Assembly: GCA_949825065.1 (NCBI GenBank) | Contig: OX463854.1 | Location: 13,801,112-13,865,111, forward strand | Direction of reading: 5' to 3' | DNA: 64,000 bases | Source of the DNA: Odontocerum albicorne | Lineage: Eukaryota; Arthropoda; Insecta; Trichoptera; Odontoceridae | In this document: positions 44,375 through 55,839 of the stretch, piece after piece | How the letters are laid out: each line of letters starts with the position of its first letter | Numbering within the stretch: position 1 is the stretch's first letter | The notes under the pieces: generated by a model | What the model was told of the DNA's origin: nothing | What the model saw: the letters and a program-made list of their open reading frames with translations, nothing else | Databases searched by the model: none | Translations under genes and position numbers: made by a program

Positions 44375-47300
44375 GTTTTATCCATAATTAAAAAAAACGA
44401 AGAAATTTATAAGAATGGTCCATCCTATTGATAATAATGTTTGAAAAACTTTCAAGAAATGTCAAAGCAAAAATACGCTCAATAGGACATTTAGATTTGT
44501 TGTCTCTTTAAGGTGAGATTCTTGGCAGATTTTTATCTGGCAATTGTTTATTTGTGTTTATGGTCATGTAAATAATGAGGAATGAATGTTATCATTTTAC
44601 ATATAACACTTCTTTACTTTATAGTATTTCTTTTGAAGTAGGCGTAAATAAAACATTTCATCCTACCCTGATGCGGGTTAGTACTCGTATCTTTGATAAG
44701 TATTTTGTGATAAATTTTCACGAAAAATAATAGAATTTTTATATCCCTCATCCATTTTCTGAATTCGTGAACATTATACAAAGTTATTCTTTAGGACAAT
44801 TTACTGAATTATCACAATTAGTAACTGGTGTTGGCGGATAAAACTCGGGACTACCACCTCCCTTCCCTATTGAAGAACATTCACAAACACAAAAGAGAAC
44901 TTTTGTCACAATAGTATGATGTAAAGAGTCCCAATTATGGTTGAGTTTTTCTCCTGATTCCCACGTCATATCTAAACTACCCGCGGTACACATTTATTTA
45001 TAACTTTCTGGGTAGATCAACAATGACATTGTCTTTGTTGGATCATCAATGTGATGTTCTTTTGTTGCCTTGAGACCGTACTTAACTCATTTAGTCTACA
45101 TACACATGAAACTTTAGTTTTCACACTTGTAAAATTTTCTATTACCAAATGGAGCTCATAGAATTTTATACAATCACACTATCGACCAGTAATTCTTATG
45201 TGATATTTAGTTTATTTCAATTCAATTATTTTTCTACTAGCTTTATTATATTTGTTACTTATCTCTTGAACTTGGAATTATCGCAAACTTTTACAGATTT
45301 TCATCGTCCTTCTGAAAATCAATCTAAAATTTAAATTAATTAAAGTCAAAACCACTTTTGAAAAATAACTCTCATAATTTCCATTATTATAACAATTTAA
45401 ATATTCTCCCTCCTTTCTCTCCATCCTTTATTGATTTAGTCAATTTGTTCAGATTCAATTGGAGCTCTACATTAAAAACTAAACTAAACAAACTTAAAGC
45501 GTTTAATGAAAAAGTTGGCGGATCTATTGGTTGGGAAACGAGAAACGTCAGGAGATTTCAATGGACGGTCGGATTTTTATACAAACATTTCAACTGCTCT
45601 TTTAACAAAAGTTCTCTTTTTCCAAAAGGCTGAAGGATCTCAAGGGATACAAGCCTTGTATATTTTCTCAGGATTTCCGGTCAGTTTCCGTGTCATCGAT
45701 AACGGGATGTTTTTTTTTTCAGTGAAACAAAATTCCAATAAATTTGCATTAAATTTTTGTGTATTTTCCAATATTTACTGCAAATCAAACGCTTAGGTAT
45801 ATTTGTGCAAAGTAATATTTTATAAAATAAAAAACTCGGATGACCATCAATTGTTTTTTTTTCACGTAACACTTTCAATTCATGTGAAAATAAAACATGT
45901 TTGTTTCTGTACAATTCAGCTTAAAATAAGGTTCATATATTTTTTTTCACTGACATTGACAAATTAATCTTTAAAGTTATTTTACTGCTTGATAATCTTT
46001 TTAAAATATTTTTATAACATAGACCACCCAGTTTTATGAACTCTTTAAATATTTTAGTATACTTCAGGAAACCTTTATGTAACCAACACATTTAAGGTTA
46101 AAAAGAGGTCAATAACCAAATATTTACAATATATGTGTAAAGCAGTAAGTGACGTCTTTCGAAAACTTTTGGAAATTTTCGTAAAACACTGGATTTGCCT
46201 TGCGGAACCTCTTTTGTGTTTGGCGGAACCTCTTTTCAGAATTTTAGCCATAGCCGGATGACTCCACTATTAAATCAAATTAACTAATTGACGTGTCCTG
46301 AAAGGGTGGAAGTCAAGGTATATCTTATGGTATTTAAAGCCTCTAGTAATCTGGTGGTGTACTACACGAAACATGAATTGTGTTAATGACTTACTCTTCA
46401 GAAGGCGTAGTAAGCTGAATTTATATGAGTCTTAGAGAGCAAACCGAGCAACTAGTCTCTGATTTTCAAAAAAACTATCTACAAAGTTATCTTGATCGTT
46501 CTTTTTTATAGCTGGCATAAATATCACCTGGAGTATTGGAGGGCTGAAAACATCGAAAATCTCGAGAGACTTTAGACGTTGACACTTTTTGAGCTAGAGA
46601 ACTATGTTCAACTAACTCAAACAGTTATATGTTGTAACGTAAAGTGTTATATGTTTAATATGTTCCTTAGATAAGTTTTGAAGGAGTTTGCAATTTATGT
46701 TGAGTTAAATTGCTCGGAATGTGAAGAACTTTTTCTTTTTTAACTTAATCCTATTCAAATACAAAATGCAGGTTTTAATTTACTTGTTTTTTAACATTAA
46801 AGAACTTTACATCCCTTCAAATACATTTTTTATTTTCTATTAGAATAAGTTGATCAAGTAAATGAGGAAAAGTAAATTTATTTGAGATTCATGGTGTAAA
46901 TTTTGAGAAATAATACTCAAACAGGTATAAAGAGAGTCAGATAAACCCCCAAAAGTAAGAAAGAGAGTTTTCCTAGAATCTCACGTATTTATAACAATTT
47001 AACATAAGTTAGTTAAGTCTACACTTACAAACAACTAAGCATAATCTATGGAAATCACTAACTGTGATCATGTTTACTAATGTTCAACATGAAAACTCTG
47101 TTTGAAGGAATCAATAGAATTTAAGCAAGAAAATCAAATTTAATATCATAAATGGTCATTGATTCTTAAAAACGTTTTGAAATCTCACATTTAAAACTCA
47201 AAGAAGAAATGTCTATAAAGTTACTGAATGAAATTCATTTAAGTAAAAAGTTAATATACATATTAAGATTGATTAGAAATATACTGAATATAACACAAAT

Positions 47301-47580
47301 TCAAATACTTTATTACCAATTTGTTTAGTCCGTTTTGTTTTATGCAGTTATTAGCTAGGTTTATATGTATTAATCTACAATGAATATTTTGTGCAGGAAT
47401 TGAAGAGGCATGCTTAAAATTTTGCTTATAAAATCGTTTAGTTACACAACAGAGAATTACAACGGCCATGAACTCGCTTGCAAAACTGCAAATACTATGG
47501 AATTATCGAAACATTTAAATAGCAAGACAAAGGCTCATACATACCTTAAGCTTCTTTGTTTTCTTATGATTTGAACACTG
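44375..47580. other. No recognisable gene
   Basis: AT-rich. Slightly more balanced pockets at 44,810-45,000 and 45,500-45,690 share only short phrases (ACAAAAGTTCTCTTTT), and I could not assign them. Open frames there are short and unconvincing. Confidence 0.4.
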
Positions 47581-47584
47581 GGGG

Positions 47585-47920
47585 GAAAATGAGAACAAAG
47601 CTGAATGAATTAGAGATGTGGTGCTGGAGACGCATATTAGGAATTACCTTTTACGGCGCGGGGCACCAATGATTGCATCATCCAACAATTTGGGATTCAG
47701 ATTTATTCATATTTGTCTGTGACAAAAACGTTGATTTTTTTGGATATACCACGCAGAATACATACAAATTTGATAACACTATGGAATGATCAAGTCAGGA
47801 ACGCGACGGTGTCCTCTGTGAGGGCAGCAGTCCAAGAAGTTGAAAATGAAGATAGGTGGAGAATCGTTGTGGGCAGATTGACTAGAGATAATGACCCTTC
47901 AAGACGATTCAACGAATAAG
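47585..47920 (+). pseudogene. RTE-type LINE C-terminus
   Basis: LNELEMWCWRRILGIT (about 47,605-47,652), then in another frame IHTNLITLWNDQVRNATV, VRAAVQEVENEDRWRIVVGR and LTRDNDPSRRFNE up to the TAA at 47,917. This is the familiar end of RTE-type insect LINE proteins (WRRML ... DQVR ... DRxRWRxLV). Frame breaks between the parts show decay. No 3' tail identified. Confidence 0.65.
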
Positions 47921-47924
47921 AAGA

Positions 47925-49360
47925 TTTTCATCGATTTATTTTAAGAAAAATTTTCGAGTGAAAATTCTCTCAAGTATACAATAAATGCAATAAATATTGC
48001 TCACTGAGTAAACAGTTAAAATACCAGTATTTTATCCAAAATGAAAATACAATTTTCTGGTAATTTTTTTTATTTTTGATTTCTAAAAACATTCAATAAC
48101 CTACGCTTAAACAGCAAAGTGATGCTGAAGACAAAAAAGAAAACCTTTGATGTTTATCTAGAAATATTAAAAAATAAACTATTTTTTTCATAATAATAAG
48201 ATATGAGATATCTTACTATGTTATTAAATTTTGCAATGCAAAAGCTTTTCTTTAAATAATACGGAACCACAAAACCTTTAAATTAAATTCCAAAATAGCT
48301 CCCTTAAGAAGAAAAGAATGCATTCGTTTGTTATTTTTTTGTCAAAGTAAATCTCTTAAGCTTAGCAACTCACCTTTAAAACAATGCTTCCGTTATTTAT
48401 GAAGACCTTTTTAGAGTTCCTTTGAGAAAAAATATCCTTGTGCTCACAAGTTATCCCTTTCATTATACCATGGAAAAAAGTTGCACCGTAATGAGTCCTT
48501 TTGAAATATTTCCCCCTTTTTAAGGAACCTCTTTGATCTTCCACTGATAAAGGTATAAAAATCCTCTTCAAGGATGTTTTGAAAAGAAACTACAATATTA
48601 CTTTCAAACTTCAGAAAATTTCTCATTCTTCCAGTATTTTTTTATTCGTCCTTGAATACTTAAACTAATCCATTTTTCTCTTGAATACACGGACACCATA
48701 AATTCTACTTGATTAAAATCGATAGCATTTATTGGAAAAATTCTCCCGGTTTATATTTGCTTTACATATATATAAATTATGAAATCTTTTATTCTTCAAT
48801 AACAGAGAATTAAATTACGTTATGTGCTATATCTCAATTTATTGCCATAAATTTTTTTTTGCCACATCACATGAAAATATTATTTTACCTTTCATTCCTT
48901 TGAAAGTTTTTTTTTATTATACAAAAAGTATTTGAAATTCTCGTGAAAATCCCTTGTTTTTAAAAGTGCACTTTCCAAATGTGCCTTTAAGAATACGGGC
49001 CTTCCTTGCATAATTAAAAAGTTTGTATCTGTTAAAAAAACTTATTTATTCATACTTTACTAGTATGATATTAAATATTTCCAATAAAATTAAGCAATTT
49101 ATTCGAGATAAATTGTTGCTACATATCGGAATATATCAATACCTTTCACATACAGACGAAATATATCTGAAACTTGCGGTCAGTACTACAGTTAAATTAA
49201 CAGACAATATCTATATATGAACGCTAAATTATATTTGATACAGTTTTACTCAATAACATCGAAAAAAATTCAAGATAAATTTTTTTAAATAAATATTCAG
49301 AATTGAATTATTTCCTTTGTTTTCCTTTCAAGTGGTTCAGTTGTCAAACAAAAATTAAGA
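47925..49360. other. No feature recognised
   Basis: AT-rich spacer with frequent homopolymers. Confidence 0.4.
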
Positions 49361-49364
49361 AGCT

Positions 49365-49690
49365 CAATTATCAAAGAAACGCGTACACTAAGAATAATAC
49401 ATGGGGTAACAAGGGTAACAATATGGAGTAAAGTGATTAAGGATGAATGTTAACATAAAATTGATGTCTTAAGTAAGATGCAAAAAGCACTCTGAGATGG
49501 TTTGGGCATCAAGAGCTAATGAATAAAAAAAGATTAACGTAACAAATACACAGCGTCCATGTAAGTAGAATGCGTGGCAGAGGAAAACGTGAGAAAGTAT
49601 AAAAGAATCAAGTGAATTATTTTTATTAGAATGTGTACAGATGAAGTCCGAGGTGAAGGCTTCTTGCGCCAAGTGAGTGCCAATAAAAAA
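49365..49690 (+). pseudogene. LINE C-terminal remnant
   Basis: In order: RTLRIIHGVTRVTIWSKVIK, DVLSKMQKALRWFGHQELMN, KKRLT and VSRMRGRGKREKV. This matches the IHGVT...IWSxVIK...VLxRMxKxxLRWFGHxxRM...GRGRP end of a LINE protein and is the same family as at 4.1 and 39.3 kb. Several stops interrupt it. Confidence 0.6.
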
Positions 49691-50204
49691 AATGGAAAAG
49701 AACTATCAGTTAAATCCCTTATTCACTGTAAGAAAGGTCTAAATCTCATTTAAATTAACTCAGTTACCGGATAGTTAAGAGTAATTTTTTTAAGTTTTAA
49801 ATACTCGTAAAGTATGCATACTTACTTATATAACCTTCACAGTCTCACAATATTAAGATCCCTTAACTTAAAATTCAATTAAGATTTCATCATTTCAAAT
49901 TTTATTTAAATTCCACCATTTAAAATCCCGTCAATTAAAATTCCTTGATGTCAACAATAAAAAAACGATTAATTTGAATAAAGGTTTTTTTCCTTCCAAC
50001 ACAAGATCAAAATTCAAAAGGGTGAAGATCTCAAAAAATCGTAGAAAGATAAAATCAACTATAATATATTACACTTAGTATAACAATTCTTTTAAATGAC
50101 AACTTGTATTACATTTTTTTGTATTACATATAGTCAGACGAGATAATTGTCATGTAGGAATCCCTTTCAACCACCTAGGAAGTTTTATAAAAAAAGTGAA
50201 AATT

Positions 50205-50310
50205 AGACTGGAATTCTTTTTAAAAAATCTGAGTTCAAATGAAAATCGAACTCACCACCTTGGAATAAGAAGACATACATACGTTTTACCGATCAGTCCA
50301 CTTGGAGGTT
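50205..50310 (-). mobile_element. SINE-A head, minus strand
   Basis: On the minus strand, CCAAGTGGACTGATCGGTAA, TCTTCTTATTCCAAGGTGGT and GAGTTCGATTTTCATTTG, then AACTCAGATTTTTTAAAA, repeat the head and A run of SINE-A. Confidence 0.55.
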
Positions 50311-50569
50311 GTTACATGCAAATTAAAATGAGAATCAAAAATTATTATGAGTTCAAAAGCCTAACCGAACAGTTAAATTAGTAATAGTAAGGCAATTTTT
50401 TATTATATCAAATATTTATAAATTTAGTTAAGGACTATAACTAAACACTTAACACATAAACTAAGCTACGCCTAAACCAAATGTGTAACGATCCCATATC
50501 GGAAGATGTATAAAGATTTCTATATAGTTCGTCATCTCTTGGTAAGAAAAACTACGGAAAAGTTAAAAC

Positions 50570-50675
50570 GCCCTTAAAGAGAACCTGTGAACCTCTCTAA
50601 ATGGCACTTTGTAAATTGTCATTTTATACATATATTGTATTAACATATTCGTATTAGTGATACAGCAATGTTCCA
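50570..50675 (+). mobile_element. LINE 3' UTR scrap
   Basis: CGCCCTTAAAGAGAACCTGT, GAACCTCTCTAAATGGCACT and GTAAATTGTCATTTTA match the 3' UTR at 19.6 kb, and TTAGTGATACAGC resembles the start of its conserved tail. Confidence 0.45.
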
Positions 50676-50679
50676 TAGC

Positions 50680-51495
50680 CTTACCAAAGCTACGTATGTT
50701 AACGTTAATCTTACAAATAAACAGTTAAATACACAATTTTCACCGAGAATTAAAAAAAAATTAAATGTTGTGGAAATTATAAATTTTGTAATAAAAAATA
50801 AATGGTAAAATCCAATTTATAATTACAAGCAAACTTATACGCGAAAAGCAATAGAACAATTTTTTTTTTAATATTCTGGTGAAAGTATATTTCCAAGCCG
50901 CTAGAATTACCCCCTTGTACATGGAAAACTTAATGCATGACATAACTGACGGCCGTCGAAATTGCTTTAATTAAATCATCCGGGTTAACAACATCACATG
51001 GATGAGTACACATATGGTATGTCACTAAGTTCGATCCTGCAGGGCTGAACCTAGATGGATGCAAAAAAATGTTTGGCACCCAATTAAAATTTTTCGTTTT
51101 TTTTATTGCTTATTTTTGGTTGGTTCTAACCAAGCTCCATAGGATTGTCCAGTCGTTATAAATGCTAATAGTGAAATAATGTAAATTATTTTCTCCATGG
51201 CGTAGTTGAGTAACAGGCTAAATTAATTACCATGGTTTGATGAATGTATTTGTCAATAAAAATTTACCTAAATACTACTTACATAAGCTGTACCTAAGTA
51301 CGTTAAGAATAAAGTAAAAAAATCGTCTTTGTGACTATGTGGTAAGCATCTTTGTTTAGCATTTTACATTTTGAATAGACTTTAATACCATTTCCTTTTT
51401 TCCGGCTTAGTTCATTTTTGTTTCACGCCTAGGAGGTGTCTAATATTAATCCTTTACTGTTTAGTGAAAAGCGCATCAAAATATTAATCAGTATC
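50680..51495. other. No feature recognised
   Basis: AT-rich spacer. Confidence 0.4.
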
Positions 51496-51499
51496 CTGT

Positions 51500-51665
51500 G
51501 ATGACGCCTCCGTGGCTTTGTTGGTATGTCGCCTATCTTCCAGCCCAGGTTCAATTTCCGTACTCGATTATTTTTTTAAAACTTTCCGTCTGGTTTAAGG
51601 CAATACGCCTCCCAGATTAAACTTAATATAATGAAAGTGTAAAACAACATAATACAATACCCTTA
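51500..51665 (+). mobile_element. SINE-A
   Basis: CCGTGGCTTTGTTGGTATGT (A box), CTTCCAGCCCAGGTTCAATT (B box) and, after an A run, CCGTCTGGTTTAAGGCAATA to TAATATAATGAAAGTG reproduce SINE-A with a slightly short body. Confidence 0.65.
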
Positions 51666-51669
51666 TAAA

Positions 51670-52130
51670 TTATACATAATACAATACCCTAACATACTCG
51701 TAAATAGTATTTTAGAAAGAAAATAATTTATTACTTATTGTATGTAGAACCTTCTATCAAATCCTATAAAAACTTTTACAACTGACACATGATGTAGTTA
51801 ATATTTAAACGATAATATTATCTAGAATCCTATTGATTTTCAATACGCCCATAAAACTAAATGCGTCAGTGGTTTTGATAAAGCTTGTAGAGACACATTG
51901 CATAGCAATATTTACATTTTTTTACGTGATAAGGAAGTATGTACGAATAATAAAAATGATTATTCAAATATGTTTCTTTAATAATCAATTAAATATATAT
52001 ACTCCTTAAACCTGCTTGCCGACCTGGAATATCAAAGTAAAGTTGACCAATTACACAAAATATTGGTAAGTCTAGATAAAGATATTATTAAAATACTTTT
52101 TTGTTAACGGAACAATTAAAACATTATTGT
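51670..52130. other. No feature recognised
   Basis: AT-rich spacer. Confidence 0.4.
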
Positions 52131-52131
52131 T

Positions 52132-52251
52132 AACATTTCACAAAGAAAAAAAAACCACACTCATTAAAATCAACATTTCACAAACAATAAAAAACCACAC
52201 TCCTTAAAATCAACATTTCACAAACAATAAAAAATCACACTATTTATTATA
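52132..52251. repeat. Three tandem units of 40 bp
   Basis: AACATTTCACAAA begins at 52,132, 52,172 and 52,212, each followed by an A run and CCACACTC or TCACACTA. Confidence 0.9.
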
Positions 52252-52449
52252 TATGATGCGTACCAAATACAAAGTGCAGCAGAAATAACTCCTAAATTTG
52301 CCACCAACATTATTCAGGCGCTAGAGGTGCGAGATAGAGCAACTTTATAACTTTGAATAGCACATATCTTGTTATTTTAGTCGCGGTCATGTCATAAATT
52401 TTACATAAAGTATGAATTATGTCATACCAAACAAGCATTTTTTAGACAT

Positions 52450-53300
52450 TCCTGACTAGGTTATAATGCTAAAGTTCATGCCAAAAAGGCCATTTTGTTA
52501 TGGGTTGCTAATTTCAAAAGCACGGGTTCTGTTTAAGAAAATAAACCCCCTAGTAGATTTTGCAGCGTTCGAACACCACAAAACATCCAAGCAGTGAGAT
52601 ATTCCCCACCTCCACGACGTACTGCCCATAATCATGCTTCTGCTATAAAAATGACACATCGGAGTATTCGGAGAAGGCAGTTCTATCCGTAAAAATCATG
52701 GTTGTACAAGAATATAATGAACGCGACTGGCTCAACCACAGTGCATATTTTTAAAACATCCTTCAAAATGTGCCCAGGAATACTGTTGTGCTCTCAAGCG
52801 CTCAAAGATCACTTTCCTTTATCAAATTGCGTTAACAGGCAGAAATTCTGGTATTGGCAGAGAATAATCCTCGACACCTCCCTGAGCAATCTTTCGGTAT
52901 CTACATGTTACTGTTCGAATGGCTACGAGTATTACAGAAATACTCGTAGGTCTGTGGTTTTTAAAACTAATGCCAAACGATTAGAATAACCTTTTACTGT
53001 TATGTAAGATGCAACGTAACTTACTAGAGTTGAAACGTGACGAGCTAGGAACTCCGGTTTTGTGGTTTCAACAGGATAGTGCAATCATTTACACGGCGAG
53101 AGGAACCATGGAAACCCTAAAAAAATGCTTTTAGAGCACCTCATCTTATTGCGACGTGATGTTCCCTGACCAGCACGTTCATCCGATTTTCCTTGCTTGT
53201 GAATTCGTTACGAGTATCTGGAGGCACCTGAAGGCGGAAATCTTCAAACACTACACCACCAGAAATTCAGACATTTTTAGAAAGTGAAGGTCAGCCCGTA
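52450..53300 (+). pseudogene. Decayed Tc1/mariner-superfamily transposase
   Basis: Pieces in order: KKAILLWVANFKSTGSV and VRTPQNIQAVRYSPPPRRTA (helix-turn-helix part, about 52,475-52,620), SAIKMTHRSIRRRQFYP, LWFQQDSAIIYTARGTMETL (second catalytic Asp, near 53,070) and RHLKAEIFK near 53,225. These match the widespread insect transposase type with motifs VRTPENIxxVR, RSxRR and WFQQDGATAHTA. Stops and frameshifts abound. Three TACGAGTA/TACTCGTA octamers (52,924, 52,941, 53,209) lie inside it. Confidence 0.6.
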
Positions 53301-53314
53301 TTTGAATGATATTA

Positions 53315-55000
53315 GGTTATCCGGACAAAAATGATGTATTTTGCATGATCATTTTTGACCATCAGTTGTGATCCAGTCTTTGGTCCTGTAAGACGTGTTT
53401 TGTATTCTATTCATCAGTGGGCATCTGGATAACGTTATTTTAGTAAAAAAAAATTCGAACGTGGGTTAAGATGGGGAGTTATATACTTGACAAACAATTT
53501 ATACAATATTCATGTTGTACGAATACTGTCCAAAAAATAATGCAAAAACTGCTACTTAAAACATTTGTGACAAAGGTGGATAAAACAATTTAAAAGTTGT
53601 GGTTTTAATCTAAAAACAATATTCGAAGGGAAAGAGTAGTAAAAGTGGATGATGACGTATTGCGTACAGAAATCAAATCAAATCCAACACTGATTATACA
53701 ATTAGCTGACAAGCTTGGATACTCAAAATCAAGTGTGCAAGAACATCTGAAAAAAAACCAGCAAGATTGTGAATCAGGGCGTATAGTATAGATACCGCAC
53801 GATCTAACGGATGAGACCAAAGCGGTACGCAAGGGATATATGAAGATTTAATCGAAAAAAAAAACAAACACTCCGTTTTTACACCATTAAGTGACCAGAA
53901 TTGAAAAGTGGGTGCTTCTGTCTCTTCTTGTTATTTTAATTTTGGATGTTTTTGTATTTGTGTTTCTGTGTGTTTTTCTTTTTTTCTACTTTTTTTTTTG
54001 TTTTGAATTTGTTCTGATTTTTATTCTTATGATTGTGTGCGGTATATTGTGGGATGAATATTTTTGGTCTTTCTGGAGTGATAATGTGTGAGGAGTTGAG
54101 TTTCGCAAGATGTTTCCAGTTGTAGTTGAGTGTCACTGTTTGTCAGGTTGATGAGAGCGTGCAATGGGGTTTTTTTGTGTTATCAAAAATCGGAAAGAAG
54201 TATCGATTTATTTTTTCATGCTAAATATCCTCAGTGAGATACAGGCAAAAGCCTAGTTTACTGGGGATACGACAAATGAAAGGCAACAAACCCAGATCCA
54301 TTAAAATTATACGTCCAAATCAAATTACCTGTTGTTTTTTCTCAAATTGTGTATATTTCTTGTCATGTGTAATAATAATAATAAATAAATATTCGAACCA
54401 ACGACGTAAACACTAATAGCTTTCAAAGGGACAGGTAGTAAAACCGACCCCTCGACCGGGTCTAACTGTAAAAAAAAGTGCTTTTTAGTGTATGGTGGGA
54501 TACAAAAGGCAAAACTTACCTCGAAGTCTTTCCTTACGGTAAAACAATTACGAATAAAGTAGATATACTATGCATAACTCAAAAATGTTAATGCAGCAAT
54601 AAGGCTCAAGAGACCTGATTTTTTCCATCGACATTGAATTTTATTGCTGAAATGACTGAAAGAAAATATTGAACAAAATTGACTGAAAATAAAATAAAGG
54701 AGCTTGGATGGAAAACTGTTCTTCAACCACCATAAAGTCCCGATTATGTTCCTTCAGATTATCATTTATTTAGATCTATGCAGCACTATTAAGCTGGAAA
54801 AAAATTCGCGAAAAGACATCGAGAAATATTTTGCTCCATAATATACAAAAAAAAATTCTGACCGTATTAAAAATTTGTTAAATAGATAGACGAAGGCGGT
54901 GTCTACCGAAGAATAATATATTGTATCGACGTAATAAGAAAGTTAATTTAAAAAAAAAATATTTTACTTTCATTTAAGGAACGATATTTTAAAATGAAGT
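53315..55000 (+). mobile_element. Nested mellifera-like mariner, decayed
   Basis: The left end GGTTATCCGGACAAAAATGA aligns with the start of the mariner at 8,982, and the following 200 bp align loosely. Coding pieces are VVKVDDDVLRTEIKSNPTLI, LADKLGYSKSSVQEHLKK, IPHDLTDETKAVRKGYMK, then after a LINE insertion VLFSVWWDTKGKTYLEVFPY and LGWKTVLQPP, SPDYVPSDYHLFRSMQHY. It is the same family as at 9 kb but older. The right end is poorly preserved (about 54,980-55,010). Confidence 0.65.
53915..54390 (+). mobile_element. LINE 3' fragment inserted in the nested mariner
   Basis: The mariner frame EKWV stops at 53,914 and resumes as IRTND at 54,391. The 476 bp between end with GTGAGATACAGGCAAAAGCC (54,234), the conserved tail and an AATAAT/AAATAAAT run, the same 3' end as at 19.73 kb. 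Its upstream 300 bp (T-rich, then GC-balanced) differ from the 19.6 kb copy. Confidence 0.75.
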
Positions 55001-55199
55001 AAAATAAATGATTTTTTTAGATTATATATGAAATTTTCCTAAACATACTCGTATATAAATACATTTTTATTAACTTTTCACTGGGAATTATTTCTGTCGC
55101 ACCTATATTTTACTCGTATCAAAAATTCTACTGAATGCTTAAAGTTGAGAAATTCAAAATTATAGTTGTGTTTGTTTAGTCCTTTGGTGTATGATTACA

Positions 55200-55505
55200 A
55201 CCTTTGCGGCTAAGTTTGTAAAACGCGTGACTTACTTGGAATTTTGGGTTTGAGTTCCGATGATACTCGATTAAAAAAACAAAGTAAAAGTCTCAGTCTG
55301 GGGGAAAAGTTTGTCTAGTAACAACACTTGCAATTCCTAAAAATTTACAAGTGTTGTTGCCTCTTCATATGAGGTAATATTGCTAACACATGCAATAAAA
55401 AACGGTAAATTCCGTGCCTACTTCAGTATTTGTAAACTCGAATGAGCGGTTTATGCATCCGAATGCAATGTTGTCTCCCGACTACGCTCTTTGATATATC
55501 TGCAT
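55200..55505 (+). mobile_element. SINE-B
   Basis: GCGGCTAAGTTTGTAAAACG and TTGGGTTTGAGTTCCGATGA form the tRNA-like head. The body has an 11-bp inverted repeat AACAACACTTG/CAAGTGTTGTT, then TTCCGTGCCTACTTC and CAATGTTGTCTCCCGACTAC as in the copy at 30.2 kb. Confidence 0.6.
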
Positions 55506-55599
55506 ATCCTATTCAGATATATTGAAGAATATAATACACATGAGTGGATAAAAGGTTTATTATTTCCTCTACACCATTATCATCATCAAATATACAAAC

Positions 55600-55830
55600 A
55601 TAATGGGTCTTGGCTGTCTGCAGGATTCTCTGCACCTTTCTTCTCAGCAGAATTTATTCCCCAATCGGTTATACGCAATGTAAGTCAGTTCTTTGCTACC
55701 GCATCAGCTATCTCGGTTTCGGTATCCCCACTCTCCTACATCCAATCGGATCGCGGTACAAAACTGTTGAACTGATCTCGATCGGATCGCTGAACAAAGT
55801 GCCCAAATTAGCGCATTCTACATTTTAACT
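55600..55830 (-). pseudogene. Possible LINE RNase H scrap, minus strand
   Basis: A GC-richer pocket. Minus-strand translation contains TETEIADAVAKN, comparable to the GNExADxLAK motif of LINE RNase H domains, close to an upstream VPRSDWM (compare VPGHxGI). Only this short stretch supports the call. Confidence 0.25.
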
Positions 55831-55839
55831 TTTACTACG

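Larger units (their letters stand above)
52270..55105 (+). mobile_element. Tc1/mariner-superfamily element carrying a nested mariner
   Basis: The ends GTGCAGCAGAAATAACTCC (52,274) and, complemented from 55,103, GTGCGACAGAAATAATTCCC are inverted repeats. TA dinucleotides lie outside them. The region between is 2.8 kb, more than twice the family's usual size, because a mariner (from 53,315) has inserted into it, and a LINE end into that mariner. Removing both leaves about 1.2 kb, a normal size. Ends resemble the CAGGGTG type seen at 57.79 kb in decayed form. Confidence 0.65.

Noticed and set aside
45358..45796. Overlapping frames of about 90 codons
   Set aside because: No recognisable domain, no convincing splice sites. 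Only a short phrase is shared with 44.88 kb.
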